From Candidatus Altarchaeales archaeon A3 (GTDB lineage: Archaea; Altiarchaeota; Altiarchaeia; Altiarchaeales; Altiarchaeaceae), in contig MTER01000018.1 of assembly GCA_002083985.1 (NCBI GenBank), positions 1 through 7,908 of the forward strand: a DNA stretch of 7,908 nucleotides, in the 5' to 3' direction. The translations under genes and the position numbers were made by a program. Positions 1 to 5,631 of this stretch are shown one piece after another. The notes under the pieces were generated by a model, which worked only from the letters and a program-made list of their open reading frames with translations, was not told the origin of the DNA and made no database searches. The stretch's first letter is position 1. The number at the start of each line of letters is the position of its first letter.

Positions 1-50
1 CTCGGAGATTTTAAATAAATTTAAAATAACAATAGATTGAAAATTATTTC

Positions 51-65
51 GCAACATGTCTAATA
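51..65 (-). repeat. Outer left copy of the ATTAGACATGTTGC repeat
   Basis: The 15-mer GCAACATGTCTAATA (plus-strand reading) recurs exactly at 133-147 and in inverse orientation at 1151-1165. This copy is followed at 71-80 by GTTGCAAATT, so GCAAC (51-55) and GTTGC (71-75) can also pair as a small stem. The function is unknown. A transposon-end relic or a recombination site are the likeliest readings. Confidence 0.7.
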
Positions 66-125
66 GAGTTGTTGCAAATTAAAAATTTTAAGAGTGAAAG
101 CTAATAAAATTTAAAGGTAAAAAAG

Positions 126-269
126 TTATTTTGCAACATGTCTAATATAGTTATAATCAACTGTGGGAATTATATCTTTTGCAGCAAAAAATGCTTTAAC
201 TCCAATTTGATTAGTAAAGCCAAGTTTTTCTCTATACTCTTTGAAGTATTTTGTATCAATTATTGTCAT
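126..269 (-). pseudogene. 47-codon ORF, probable N-terminal remnant of a larger gene
   Basis: The frame starts with ATG at 269-267 and stops with TAA at 128-126. It begins MTIIDTKYFKEYREKLGF and ends YIRHVAK. The last six codons lie within the repeated sequence that also occurs, without this gene, elsewhere in the window, so the original 3' part was probably replaced when the repeat arrived. A purine-rich AGGGG seven bases before the ATG and a TATA-like TTATATAA about 35 bases upstream suggest a once genuine start region. I do not recognise the protein family. The N-terminus looks hydrophilic and soluble. The gene is co-oriented with the Cdd1 and VOC genes upstream of it. It could instead be a real small protein, but the repeat-derived tail argues against that. 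Confidence 0.5.
130..148. repeat. Left arm of 19-bp perfect inverted repeat
   Basis: TTTGCAACATGTCTAATAT here is the exact reverse complement of 1150-1168. The two arms bound a segment of about 1.04 kb that carries a gene remnant, the Cdd1-family gene and the VOC gene. No convincing target-site duplication is visible outside the arms (GTTAT on the left, TTAAT on the right). The right arm is described separately. Confidence 0.85.
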
Positions 270-302
270 ATTGTTTCCCCTAAAAAGTAAAAGTTATTTG
301 TA

Positions 303-310
303 TTATATAA
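303..310 (-). promoter_or_regulatory. TATA-like box upstream of the 47-codon ORF
   Basis: TTATATAA is a perfect archaeal TATA-type octamer. It lies about 34 bp upstream of the ATG at 269, which would place transcription start roughly 10 nt before the start codon. The sequence is palindromic and the region AT-rich, so the assignment is tentative. Confidence 0.35.
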
Positions 311-413
311 GTATTTCTCTTATTTATTCAATTTATAATAAATCGTTTTCGGAGCGATAGCGGAGAAAACACATTATACTCCTCTCATTAAAAATAAATT
401 TGATTTTTTCCTA

Positions 414-458
414 TTTGAAAAATGAAAGAGGGGTTAGGAGTGAATTTCATTTTTCAAA
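414..458 (-). terminator. 14-bp perfect hairpin just after the Cdd1-family gene
   Basis: TTTGAAAAATGAAA (414-427) and TTTCATTTTTCAAA (445-458) are exact reverse complements separated by a 17-nt loop. The structure begins five bases after the TAA of the Cdd1-family gene on the minus strand. It is a likely 3'-end, terminator-like or RNA-stabilising hairpin for the VOC-Cdd1 transcript. No clean U-tract follows it, so an intrinsic terminator of bacterial type is not proven. Confidence 0.5.
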
Positions 459-463
459 ACTCC

Positions 464-727
464 TTATTTCTTATCTTTCCAATTCCACCATTTCAGTTTT
501 TCAAGATCATGTTTTTTGTTTTCAGCAAAATAAACTGATGAACGGCAAACATAAAGAACGCAACGATCAACTTGAATACCTTGTTTGGCACAAATTTGCA
601 AATACAATTTTTCAGGATTTTTACCTTTCAAATCGGAAATATCTTTGATTCCAATATCTACAAATTCTTTAGATAGTTTTGGACCAACTCCAGGAATTGC
701 CTGTAATTTTTTAAGCGCATTATTCAT
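464..727 (-). CDS. Cdd1-family (pathogenicity locus) helix-hairpin-helix protein
   Basis: This 87-residue protein has an N-terminal helix-hairpin-helix signature, IPGVGPKLSKEF at about residues 10-21, followed by GIKDISDLKG. These are typical of non-specific DNA-binding HhH folds. The C-terminal half has CVLYVCRSSVYFAE and ends in a KLKWWNWKD motif. I recognise that arrangement as the small Cdd1/pathogenicity-locus family, whose biochemical role is unknown. The start was set at ATG 727-725 rather than the longer in-frame ATG at 760, because the shorter start gives the normal family N-terminus and an ATGAATAA overlap (720-727) with the VOC stop, which implies translational coupling. A 14-bp hairpin follows the stop. 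The gene lies inside the 1.04-kb repeat-bounded segment, so it may be a cargo gene. Confidence is high for the family and low for any precise function. Confidence 0.85.
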   Translation of the reverse strand: MNNALKKLQAIPGVGPKLSKEFVDIGIKDISDLKGKNPEKLYLQICAKQGIQVDRCVLYVCRSSVYFAENKKHDLEKLKWWNWKDKK

Positions 728-1139
728 TTTGTGCTTCTGCAAAATAAATAATGTATCCATTTAAATCTTTAATTACAAACTCATCTGCACCGTAAAAAGT
801 TTTATGCATATCTTTTACGATTTCAACTTTATTTTTAATCCTTTCATAAAAACTTTTTACATTTTGCATACTAATATACAGAGTGAATGTGCCCCCAATT
901 TCTAATCCCTTAAATGCTGGCAATTCCACAATCAAACTGTCTTTTCTTTGAAGCATAATTTCAACATTATCTTTTTTGATCATTGCCCAAGTTAAAGTTA
1001 TTTCTGTCGCAGAGTCGCCCATTTTAACTTCTTTTTGTTCATCTACTCCTATTACGATTTGAAATTCCAAATTGTTTTTGTAGTAGTTAATAGTTGCATT
1101 TACATCCTCAACCATGATGTTTGGTGTAATTTTTTTCAT
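720..1139 (-). CDS. VOC-superfamily (glyoxalase/bleomycin-resistance fold) protein
   Basis: From ATG 1139-1137 this encodes 139 residues. It opens KKITPNIMVEDVNATINYYK, the first beta-alpha unit of vicinal-oxygen-chelate proteins (a hydrophobic strand, then D-V-x-x-x-x-x-Y-Y). It closes with TFYGADEFVIKDLNGYIIYF followed by AE, the usual final strand pair with a candidate acidic metal ligand. Members include lyases, dioxygenases and antibiotic-sequestering proteins, and the substrate cannot be told here. An in-frame ATG at 1160 would add MSNMKTT, but its first codons lie in the inverted-repeat arm and are probably not native. The stop overlaps the Cdd1-family start by 8 nt, so the two form a coupled pair. 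The gene is co-oriented with, and 72 bp downstream of, the mtdA/mtdB-like gene, with two repeat copies between. Confidence 0.85.
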   Translation of the reverse strand: MKKITPNIMVEDVNATINYYKNNLEFQIVIGVDEQKEVKMGDSATEITLTWAMIKKDNVEIMLQRKDSLIVELPAFKGLEIGGTFTLYISMQNVKSFYERIKNKVEIVKDMHKTFYGADEFVIKDLNGYIIYFAEAQNE

Positions 1140-1149
1140 TGTGGTTTTC

Positions 1150-1168
1150 ATATTAGACATGTTGCAAA
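1150..1168. repeat. Right arm of 19-bp perfect inverted repeat
   Basis: ATATTAGACATGTTGCAAA is the exact reverse complement of 130-148. It overlaps the first codons of the longest VOC reading frame: the ATG at 1160-1158 on the minus strand comes from the repeat itself. Confidence 0.85.
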
Positions 1169-1185
1169 TTAATTTAAATTAGAAG

Positions 1186-1203
1186 TATTAGTAATGTTGC
1201 AAA
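1186..1203 (+). repeat. Degenerate outer right repeat copy
   Basis: TATTAGTAATGTTGCAAA matches TATTAGACATGTTGCAAA at 1151-1168 in 16 of 18 positions and lies 35 bp away in the same orientation. Together with 51-65 and 130-148 it makes a pair of repeats on each side of the VOC-Cdd1 segment, the two pairs being inverted relative to each other. Confidence 0.6.
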
Positions 1204-1211
1204 ATAAATGT

Positions 1212-2087
1212 TTATTCAAACGCCGCTGCATATATATCCTCAAGTTTTAGTATATTTCCCTTTTTCTCAAATAACTTTCTTATTATTGCCTTTTGTGCCT
1301 TATTCTTTATGGTTCCTATCCGCAATGCACCAATTCCCGTTCTTCCTTCTATTTCTTTGCAGTCGTCATTTGCATCAACACCTTCAATTCCGTAAGGAGG
1401 ATACGCATTAACATCGGTCAGAATTTTAACAAAATCGTATTTGCTCCAGATTGCTTTACTTACTAATGTGATTTTCGGAGGTCCTGTTGTCACAATTATA
1501 TTCGGCTTAAATTCCTCAATTACCTTAATTGTATCTTCATCACTTCTGACTTCATACGCTTTTATGTCTGCATTATAAACCTTCCTGACTTTATCAATTG
1601 CCTCTATTGCTCGGTCTAATTTTCTTGATGTTACTGCGACATCGACTCCTTCCTTTATTAGTAATGTGGCTATTCTTAATCCGACGGGACCTGTTCCTGC
1701 AAAGACAATCGCCTTTTGTCCTTTTAAATTTTCTCCTTTTTTAGTGTATGTTTCTTTAATCTTATACGCACATCCTGCAGCAGTTGTATTTGAGCCATCA
1801 GTATCAGCAACAATTGATACCCTAAACGGATTGAACATCTGCTTAACTGCAATTTCCATCATTTCATCGCCTTTTACAACATCATGTCCTCCGATAAATA
1901 TTGCCGTATTTATCAAATCCTTCGGATTTCTCGGAAATATTATGTCATTCACAAGTGCAGGTATTTCTTCAACACTTACATTTGTGTAGGGCACAACTGC
2001 AACATCTTCAACCGCATCATACGCCTCTACAATATCAAACGGGCTTGTGTGTTTTTCCATACTTATATAAAACAATATCTTTTTCAT
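1212..2087 (-). CDS. mtdB: MtdA/MtdB-type NAD(P)-dependent methylene-tetrahydromethanopterin dehydrogenase
   Basis: This 291-residue cytoplasmic enzyme is predicted to reduce methenyl-H4MPT to methylene-H4MPT, or the reverse, with NAD(P)H. It is collinear over its whole length with methylotroph MtdA/MtdB (about 290 residues). Visible features are an N-terminal catalytic domain with DGSNTTAAG at 97-105, a Rossmann domain with AGTGPVGLR at 130-138, SRKLDRA at 154-160, DVNAYPPYGIEGVD at 225-238 and GIGALRIGTIKNKAQ at 251-265. The Arg-Lys of SRK sits where MtdA holds the NADP 2'-phosphate, so NADP preference is inferred. The gene lies 78 bp downstream of mch on the same strand, and together they cover two consecutive C1 steps. 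It is unrelated to F420-dependent Mtd of methanogens. The MtdA/MtdB choice is by pathway context and cannot be fixed by eye. No clear Shine-Dalgarno sequence precedes the ATG. Confidence 0.88.
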   Translation of the reverse strand: MKKILFYISMEKHTSPFDIVEAYDAVEDVAVVPYTNVSVEEIPALVNDIIFPRNPKDLINTAIFIGGHDVVKGDEMMEIAVKQMFNPFRVSIVADTDGSNTTAAGCAYKIKETYTKKGENLKGQKAIVFAGTGPVGLRIATLLIKEGVDVAVTSRKLDRAIEAIDKVRKVYNADIKAYEVRSDEDTIKVIEEFKPNIIVTTGPPKITLVSKAIWSKYDFVKILTDVNAYPPYGIEGVDANDDCKEIEGRTGIGALRIGTIKNKAQKAIIRKLFEKKGNILKLEDIYAAAFE

Positions 2088-2165
2088 CTTTGGTGTTTTT
2101 ATCTTTCTTTTATTTTTAAAATTTATCAGATTTTTATCCGAATTTTTAAATTTATCTTTAAATTT

Positions 2166-3092
2166 TTACAAAATTTTGTTTATTATGGCGTCATTTACAT
2201 GTCCGCTAACATACCGCTTATTATTTTCTATGTCAATTATAGTAATTTTTGCAGGTGCGAATATCCCGAGATCTATTTTATAAAAGTCACCTCCCGCTTC
2301 TGTGAATATATCTTTAAACGGCCTCCCGTAAGCAGGTGAAGATGACGAAGAAATTTTATCAGTTAAATTTTCATCCCATCCATTAACATTTATTGTAACA
2401 TCGGCGCCATAAATCAATGCATCATTTGAAGTGTACATTATGTCATCATTCAATTTCGGAACCGGAACAAAACCCTCGCCGCTGATTGCTTTATTCGTGT
2501 CAAATTTAAGATAATCCATCCTGTAAAATCCCATTTCAACAACCCTTGCCAGAACATTTATAAGCCCGACCATTGAGTCCCCTCTGAATGCCCCTACAAT
2601 CACCTTTTTTGCCTTTGTTTTTTCCAGAATTTTTTTTGCTGTTTCTTCGTTTGGCATGATATTTGTTTCCAAAAGAAGTGCTGCTTTTTCCGGGCTTTCA
2701 AAATAACCTATACGATTAATTGTATCTTTTGGAACTATTGCGGCTATTTTTGCAGGGCCCGAACCAATCAGTATTTCATTTCCTATCTTAAGTCGCCATC
2801 CTGCCATCTGACAGGAAAGCGTCGCAATTGAAGGATGTTCAGGAATCGAGACATAAATTTTGTTATCTTTAATAGAAATTTTTCCAAGACCTCCCATTGC
2901 GGCCTCTGCTGTCATTATTCCAAATTTAACATTATTGCCCGCATCTTTTGTCTTGTCGGTAACACCCATATCAAGCACAATTACCTCTCCGCCTGCACTG
3001 CTGTTTTCACTACTTTCTACCTTTATAATTTTTCTTTCTGTTTCAATCGTATCAAGCAGATTGTATGCTTTTTCGTTTACTTCAAGATTCAT
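2166..3092 (-). CDS. mch: Methenyltetrahydromethanopterin cyclohydrolase
   Basis: This 308-residue cytoplasmic enzyme interconverts formyl-H4MPT and methenyl-H4MPT in the archaeal C1 pathway. Recognisable blocks are EAAMGGLG (63-70), PEHPSIATLSCQMAGW (84-99), IGSGPAKI (109-116), VGAFRGDSMVGLINVLARVV (156-175) and the C-terminal SSSSPAYGRPFKDIF then GGDFYKIDLG (about 228-256), with the DFYKID motif characteristic of Mch. Length matches the family (about 310-320). The ATG at 3092-3090 is the natural start. The gene leads a minus-strand pair with the mtdA/mtdB-like gene and diverges from the Sm-like gene across a 301-bp spacer. An AT-rich TATA-like block about 70-90 bp upstream is a candidate promoter. 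Nothing is visibly broken. Confidence 0.95.
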   Translation of the reverse strand: MNLEVNEKAYNLLDTIETERKIIKVESSENSSAGGEVIVLDMGVTDKTKDAGNNVKFGIMTAEAAMGGLGKISIKDNKIYVSIPEHPSIATLSCQMAGWRLKIGNEILIGSGPAKIAAIVPKDTINRIGYFESPEKAALLLETNIMPNEETAKKILEKTKAKKVIVGAFRGDSMVGLINVLARVVEMGFYRMDYLKFDTNKAISGEGFVPVPKLNDDIMYTSNDALIYGADVTINVNGWDENLTDKISSSSSPAYGRPFKDIFTEAGGDFYKIDLGIFAPAKITIIDIENNKRYVSGHVNDAIINKIL

Positions 3093-3159
3093 TTTCGTCG
3101 GATTTTGTTAAATTTTTTATTTTATTATTTTTGTTAAAATTATTTCATTATTAATTATG

Positions 3160-3180
3160 AATTATAATATAAAATATAAA
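3160..3180 (-). promoter_or_regulatory. Candidate TATA region for mch-mtdB
   Basis: Read on the minus strand this stretch contains TTTATATT and TATATTAT boxes. It lies 68-88 bp upstream of the mch ATG, allowing a leader of about 50 nt. The background is so AT-rich that the position is only indicative. Confidence 0.3.
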
Positions 3181-3202
3181 ATATTAAAAATTAAATTATT
3201 AT

Positions 3203-3269
3203 GACTTACGCAGTTCATCTTGTAAAAAAGAATTTAAAACCAAAAATTTGTATTGCTTTTGCCTAAGTC
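3203..3269. mobile_element. 67-bp MITE-like element with near-perfect 10-bp inverted ends
   Basis: GACTTACGCA (3203-3212) and TGCCTAAGTC (3260-3269) are inverted copies with one mismatch in ten. They bound a 67-bp stretch in the spacer between mch and the Sm-like gene. The ends look less AT-rich than their surroundings and resemble transposase-recognised termini. No transposase is encoded between them. An internally deleted insertion sequence (MITE) or a regulatory palindrome are the two readings. Confidence 0.45.
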
Positions 3270-3272
3270 TAG

Positions 3273-3297
3273 ATTATATAAGAATTATTATAAATTT
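3273..3297 (+). promoter_or_regulatory. Candidate TATA boxes upstream of the Sm-like/L37e genes
   Basis: TTATATAAG (3274-3282) and TTATAAATT (3289-3297) are TATA-type sequences about 100-120 bp before the Sm-like ATG. They immediately follow the MITE-like element. The surrounding spacer to 3393 is AT-only in character, with no other recognisable signal. Confidence 0.28.
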
Positions 3298-3393
3298 ATT
3301 ATCCTTATTCGTAATTACTATTCCTAATTATCTAATCAACAATAAATTAACAATAAAAATAATAAATCAGAGAACTTAATAATATAAACTAAA

Positions 3394-3615
3394 ATGAAAC
3401 CATTAGACGCATTGGGAGATGTGCTGGAAAAGGAAGTAATTGTGAAGACCAAAAACGGACTTGAAATTTCGGGAACATTGAAGGCATTTGATATGCATGT
3501 AAATATTGTGCTGGCAAATGCGCGTTTTAAAGACAAAGACATGGATGGAAATATGGTTGAAAAACGACTGGAACAAATTTTTATAAGGGGAGATATGATA
3601 ATTATGGTAATGTAA
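3394..3615 (+). CDS. Sm-like archaeal RNA-binding protein (LSm/SmAP)
   Basis: This 73-residue protein has both Sm motifs. Sm1 spans about residues 15-43 (VIVKTKNGLEISGTLKAFD, then MHVNIVL) with the conserved Asp33, His35 and Asn37 of the uridine-binding pocket. Sm2 is IFIRGDMIIMV at 62-72, with the Arg-Gly-Asp at 65-67. Archaeal SmAPs of this length assemble into heptameric rings that bind U-rich RNA and are linked to RNA processing and turnover. L37e follows 60 bp downstream, a pairing widely conserved in archaea and suggestive of cotranscription. No Shine-Dalgarno sequence is evident before the ATG. Several longer frames on the other strand across this region are antisense shadows. Confidence 0.95.
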   Translation: MKPLDALGDVLEKEVIVKTKNGLEISGTLKAFDMHVNIVLANARFKDKDMDGNMVEKRLEQIFIRGDMIIMVM

Positions 3616-3675
3616 AAGGTAAATAATAATTGGCAAATAATAGATAAATAATAGCAGATAAATAATAAAACAAAA
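3616..3675 (+). repeat. Short AAATAATA direct repeats between the Sm-like gene and L37e
   Basis: AAATAATA occurs at 3621-3628, 3635-3642, 3646-3653 and 3660-3667, spaced 14, 11 and 14 bp. It may be simple-sequence drift in AT-rich DNA. In the mRNA it would be an unstructured A/U-rich leader for L37e. Confidence 0.4.
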
Positions 3676-3846
3676 ATGAGTAAGGGAACGCCCAGTTTTG
3701 GAAAGCATAATAAAGGACATACTCATATTTTATGTCCGCGATGCGGGAAATTTTCATTTCATCATGTGAAAAAGGTGTGCGCATCATGTGGTTTCGGAGC
3801 AAGCAAAAAGATGAGACCGAGCAAGCAAAAGGATGAGAGAAAGTAA
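3676..3846 (+). CDS. rpl37e: Large-subunit ribosomal protein L37e (eL37)
   Basis: This 56-residue basic protein begins SKGTPSFGK and carries a zinc ribbon with Cys20-P-R-Cys23 and Cys35-A-S-Cys38, followed by GFG. That is the standard arrangement of archaeal and eukaryotic eL37, a structural protein of the 50S/60S subunit. The C-terminus is rich in lysine and arginine, as expected for an rRNA-binding extension. It lies 60 bp after the Sm-like gene and 15 bp before the UPF0200 start, consistent with a three-gene transcript. Confidence 0.96.
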   Translation: MSKGTPSFGKHNKGHTHILCPRCGKFSFHHVKKVCASCGFGASKKMRPSKQKDERK

Positions 3847-3861
3847 AATTTGCCATACCTT

Positions 3862-4395
3862 ATGAAAATCCTTTGCATAACAGGGATGCCTTGTGCAGGG
3901 AAAACAACCGCAATAAATTTTTTAAGAAGTAAATTTTCTGTTGTCAGCATGGGAGATGCGATAAGGAAAGAGATGAAAGAAAAAAATATAAGCGAGGATA
4001 TGAGAGAGTATAGTACTGATATAAGAAAAAAAGACAAATGTTATGTGGCAAAAATTTGCATACCTGAACTAAAAAAAATACAAAATGCAGAAATTTGCAT
4101 CGTTGACGGCATAAGAAATTATGAAGAGATTGAAGAATTTGGAAAATTTTATGATGTTACGCTGATAGCAATTCACGCATCGCCTAAAAAAAGATACGAA
4201 AGATTCGTAAAGAGAATGCGAACGGATGACAATTTAACTTATGAGGGATTCATCAGGAGAGATATAAATGAACTAAGCTGGGGTCTGGGAAATGTTATTG
4301 CGTTAAGTGATTTAATAATTCAAAATGAAGATGATGATGTAGATAAATTTAGAGAACAGTTAATCACTAAATTAAAAATTGATAAGCAGAAATAA
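3862..4395 (+). CDS. UPF0200-family P-loop kinase-like protein
   Basis: From ATG 3862 this gives 177 residues starting MKILCITGMPCAGKTT. The P-loop (GMPCAGKT, residues 8-15) starts right at the N-terminus, as in nucleotide and dephospho-CoA kinases. Further hallmarks of archaeal UPF0200 proteins are SMGDAIRKE (about 30-38), IVDGIRNYEEIEEF (about 90-103), an Arg-rich lid region KRYERFVKRMR, and RRDINELSWGLGNVIALSDLII (about 133-154). The substrate is not established from sequence. The family is annotated as dephospho-CoA kinase-like, but archaeal CoA kinase activity has been assigned to other families. A TTG at 3850 could extend the protein by four residues. I preferred the ATG because the beta-strand before the P-loop begins there. 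The gene lies 15 bp after L37e, so cotranscription is likely. Confidence 0.88.
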   Translation: MKILCITGMPCAGKTTAINFLRSKFSVVSMGDAIRKEMKEKNISEDMREYSTDIRKKDKCYVAKICIPELKKIQNAEICIVDGIRNYEEIEEFGKFYDVTLIAIHASPKKRYERFVKRMRTDDNLTYEGFIRRDINELSWGLGNVIALSDLIIQNEDDDVDKFREQLITKLKIDKQK

Positions 4396-4522
4396 TTAAT
4401 AAGAAATAATTAAAAGTAAATATAATTTATTAAAGCAAAAATTGTAATTTATAAAGCAAATAAAATTTAAAATAACAAAGCAAACAAATTAATAAACAAT
4501 AAAATAATAAAATAAATTTAAA
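4396..4522 (+). promoter_or_regulatory. AT-rich leader of the PCNA gene with three spaced AAAGCAAA motifs
   Basis: AAAGCAAA occurs at 4432-4439, 4453-4460 and 4477-4484, at 21- and 24-bp spacing, close to two helical turns. The first two sit in a longer similar context (AATTTAT just before). They could be operator repeats or chance in A-rich DNA. No Shine-Dalgarno sequence precedes the PCNA ATG. TTTAAA-type boxes are present, but no single one stands out. Confidence 0.3.
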
Positions 4523-5260
4523 ATGTTCACCTCAAAAATATCAAAGGTAAAGGAATTAAAAAAGGCAATAGAATCTATATCGGTTCTTGTTGATGAAGGA
4601 ACTTTAAACATATCGTCAGATAGTATTGCTGTAAAGGTAATAGACCCGTCTCAGATAGCAATGGGGATATTAAACATGCCAAAAACCATGTTTGAGGAGT
4701 ATACTCTTGAAGGTGACAAGGATTTGGTTGTAGGAATAAATTTTCTGGAACTTTCAAAACTGATGAAAAGATCGCGAGCGGATGATACTATTGAATTAAA
4801 AATTGACAAAAAAGCAGAGATTAAATTTAAAGGAAAAACAACGAGAACTTATGAACTGGGCATTCTTGAAACATCTACACCGTCAAGAGAGCCAAAGATA
4901 GAAACAGTTGATGAGATTAAAATTGCCGGAAATTTATTCGCCGACCATGTGAAAGATATAGAAATGGTTAGTTCAAAAATAGCAATTGAAATTAATGACA
5001 AAGGGGTTTTACTTTCTGCGGAAGGAGATGTGTCCGAAGTAAAGATAGAAATTTCAGATGAAAATTTAATAGAGAAGAATGTGAAGGAAGACGCAAAAGC
5101 AACATTTTCAATAGAATATTTAAAAAATTTAATCACAGCGGTGGATGCCGACACAATTATCTCTTTAAAACTTAAGACAAATTCGCCAATGGTAATAGAG
5201 TATAGTATTGGCACCGGAAGTATAAAATATTATTTGGCTCCGAGAATTGAAGGAGTTTAA
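4523..5260 (+). CDS. pcn: DNA polymerase sliding clamp (PCNA)
   Basis: This 245-residue protein has the length and layout of archaeal PCNA. An N-terminal domain (SKVKELKKAIESISVLVDEG, and DPSQIAMGILNM at about 41-52) and a C-terminal domain (KDIEMVSSKIAIEINDKGVLLSAEGD) flank the interdomain connector near residues 115-130. The end, SPMVIEYSIGTGSIKYYLAP then RIEG, is the diagnostic PCNA tail. The protein is expected to form a trimeric ring around DNA and tether polymerases, FEN1 and ligase through PIP motifs. It is preceded by a 127-bp AT-only leader and followed by a PRC-barrel gene 51 bp on. It appears intact, and only one clamp gene is visible here. Confidence 0.97.
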   Translation: MFTSKISKVKELKKAIESISVLVDEGTLNISSDSIAVKVIDPSQIAMGILNMPKTMFEEYTLEGDKDLVVGINFLELSKLMKRSRADDTIELKIDKKAEIKFKGKTTRTYELGILETSTPSREPKIETVDEIKIAGNLFADHVKDIEMVSSKIAIEINDKGVLLSAEGDVSEVKIEISDENLIEKNVKEDAKATFSIEYLKNLITAVDADTIISLKLKTNSPMVIEYSIGTGSIKYYLAPRIEGV

Positions 5261-5311
5261 TTAAATTAGGATAAATTTAAAGATAATTTAAAAAAAATTT
5301 AATGTATCAAA

Positions 5312-5548
5312 ATGACAAATTATGAAATAGGAAAACAAATAGGAAACAGGAAGGCCGTAACAACAAACGGAGATCCGGTCGGGCAGGTATATGACATTGA
5401 AATAGAAACAAGCGGGAAACTTGCTGCTTTGGTCATAATTCCCGATGTAAATACAAAGGTAACATTTCCAAAGGATGATAAAGGAAGGTTTGTTATTCCT
5501 TACAGTATGGTGAATGCTATTGGACAATATGTTGTAATTAAGGCATAA
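5312..5548 (+). CDS. Small PRC-barrel domain protein
   Basis: This 78-residue protein is essentially one PRC-barrel. It has a start such as NYEIGKQIGNRKAVTTNGDP, then VGQVYDIEIETSGKLAALVI and, near the end, FVIPYSMVNAIGQYVVIK. The GD-x-V-G-x-V-x-D-I-E-I pattern and the terminal IPYSMV-A-IG-Y-VV are typical of archaeal stand-alone PRC-barrels of about 80 residues. Such domains mediate protein or RNA contacts (RimM-like) and in archaea occur in cell-division proteins. No specific role can be assigned here. The gene sits between PCNA and the ferredoxin gene, with spacers of 51 and 83 bp. Confidence 0.9.
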   Translation: MTNYEIGKQIGNRKAVTTNGDPVGQVYDIEIETSGKLAALVIIPDVNTKVTFPKDDKGRFVIPYSMVNAIGQYVVIKA

Positions 5549-5631
5549 AATAATAACGGATTTTATAGCAACATATTTGTAGCAATATAATAAGAAATAT
5601 AATACAGGCAATAAAATAAAGGTAGCATAAT

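Noticed and set aside
1..125. Possible RNA gene at the left edge
   Set aside because: Apart from the repeat copy and its small stem, the stretch is A/T-rich without a tRNA-like or other recognisable fold. No tRNA or rRNA is seen in the window.
345..370. GTTTTC/GAAAAC imperfect palindrome as a terminator
   Set aside because: The stem is only 6 bp with a 14-nt loop and no U-tract, and the much better 14-bp hairpin lies nearer the gene end.
400..648. 82-codon plus-strand frame over the Cdd1-family gene
   Set aside because: It lies antisense to a gene with clear family motifs (IPGVGPKLS, KWWNWKD), and its own translation shows no recognisable domain.
1884..2339. Long plus-strand frame spanning the mtdB start and mch end
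   Set aside because: It crosses two well-supported minus-strand genes, and its Cys/Tyr/Phe-rich translation is typical of antisense AT-rich DNA.
3616..3675. CRISPR-like array
   Set aside because: The repeated unit is only 8 bp of A/T with irregular spacing and no unique spacers. No CRISPR array is present in the window.
3336..4037. Several minus-strand frames over the Sm-like, L37e and UPF0200 genes
   Set aside because: All overlap strongly supported plus-strand genes. The Leu/Ser/Phe-rich membrane-like composition is an artefact of reverse-reading A-rich codons.
4849..5214. 121-codon minus-strand frame inside PCNA
   Set aside because: It is a shadow frame, because PCNA is intact and diagnostic on the plus strand.
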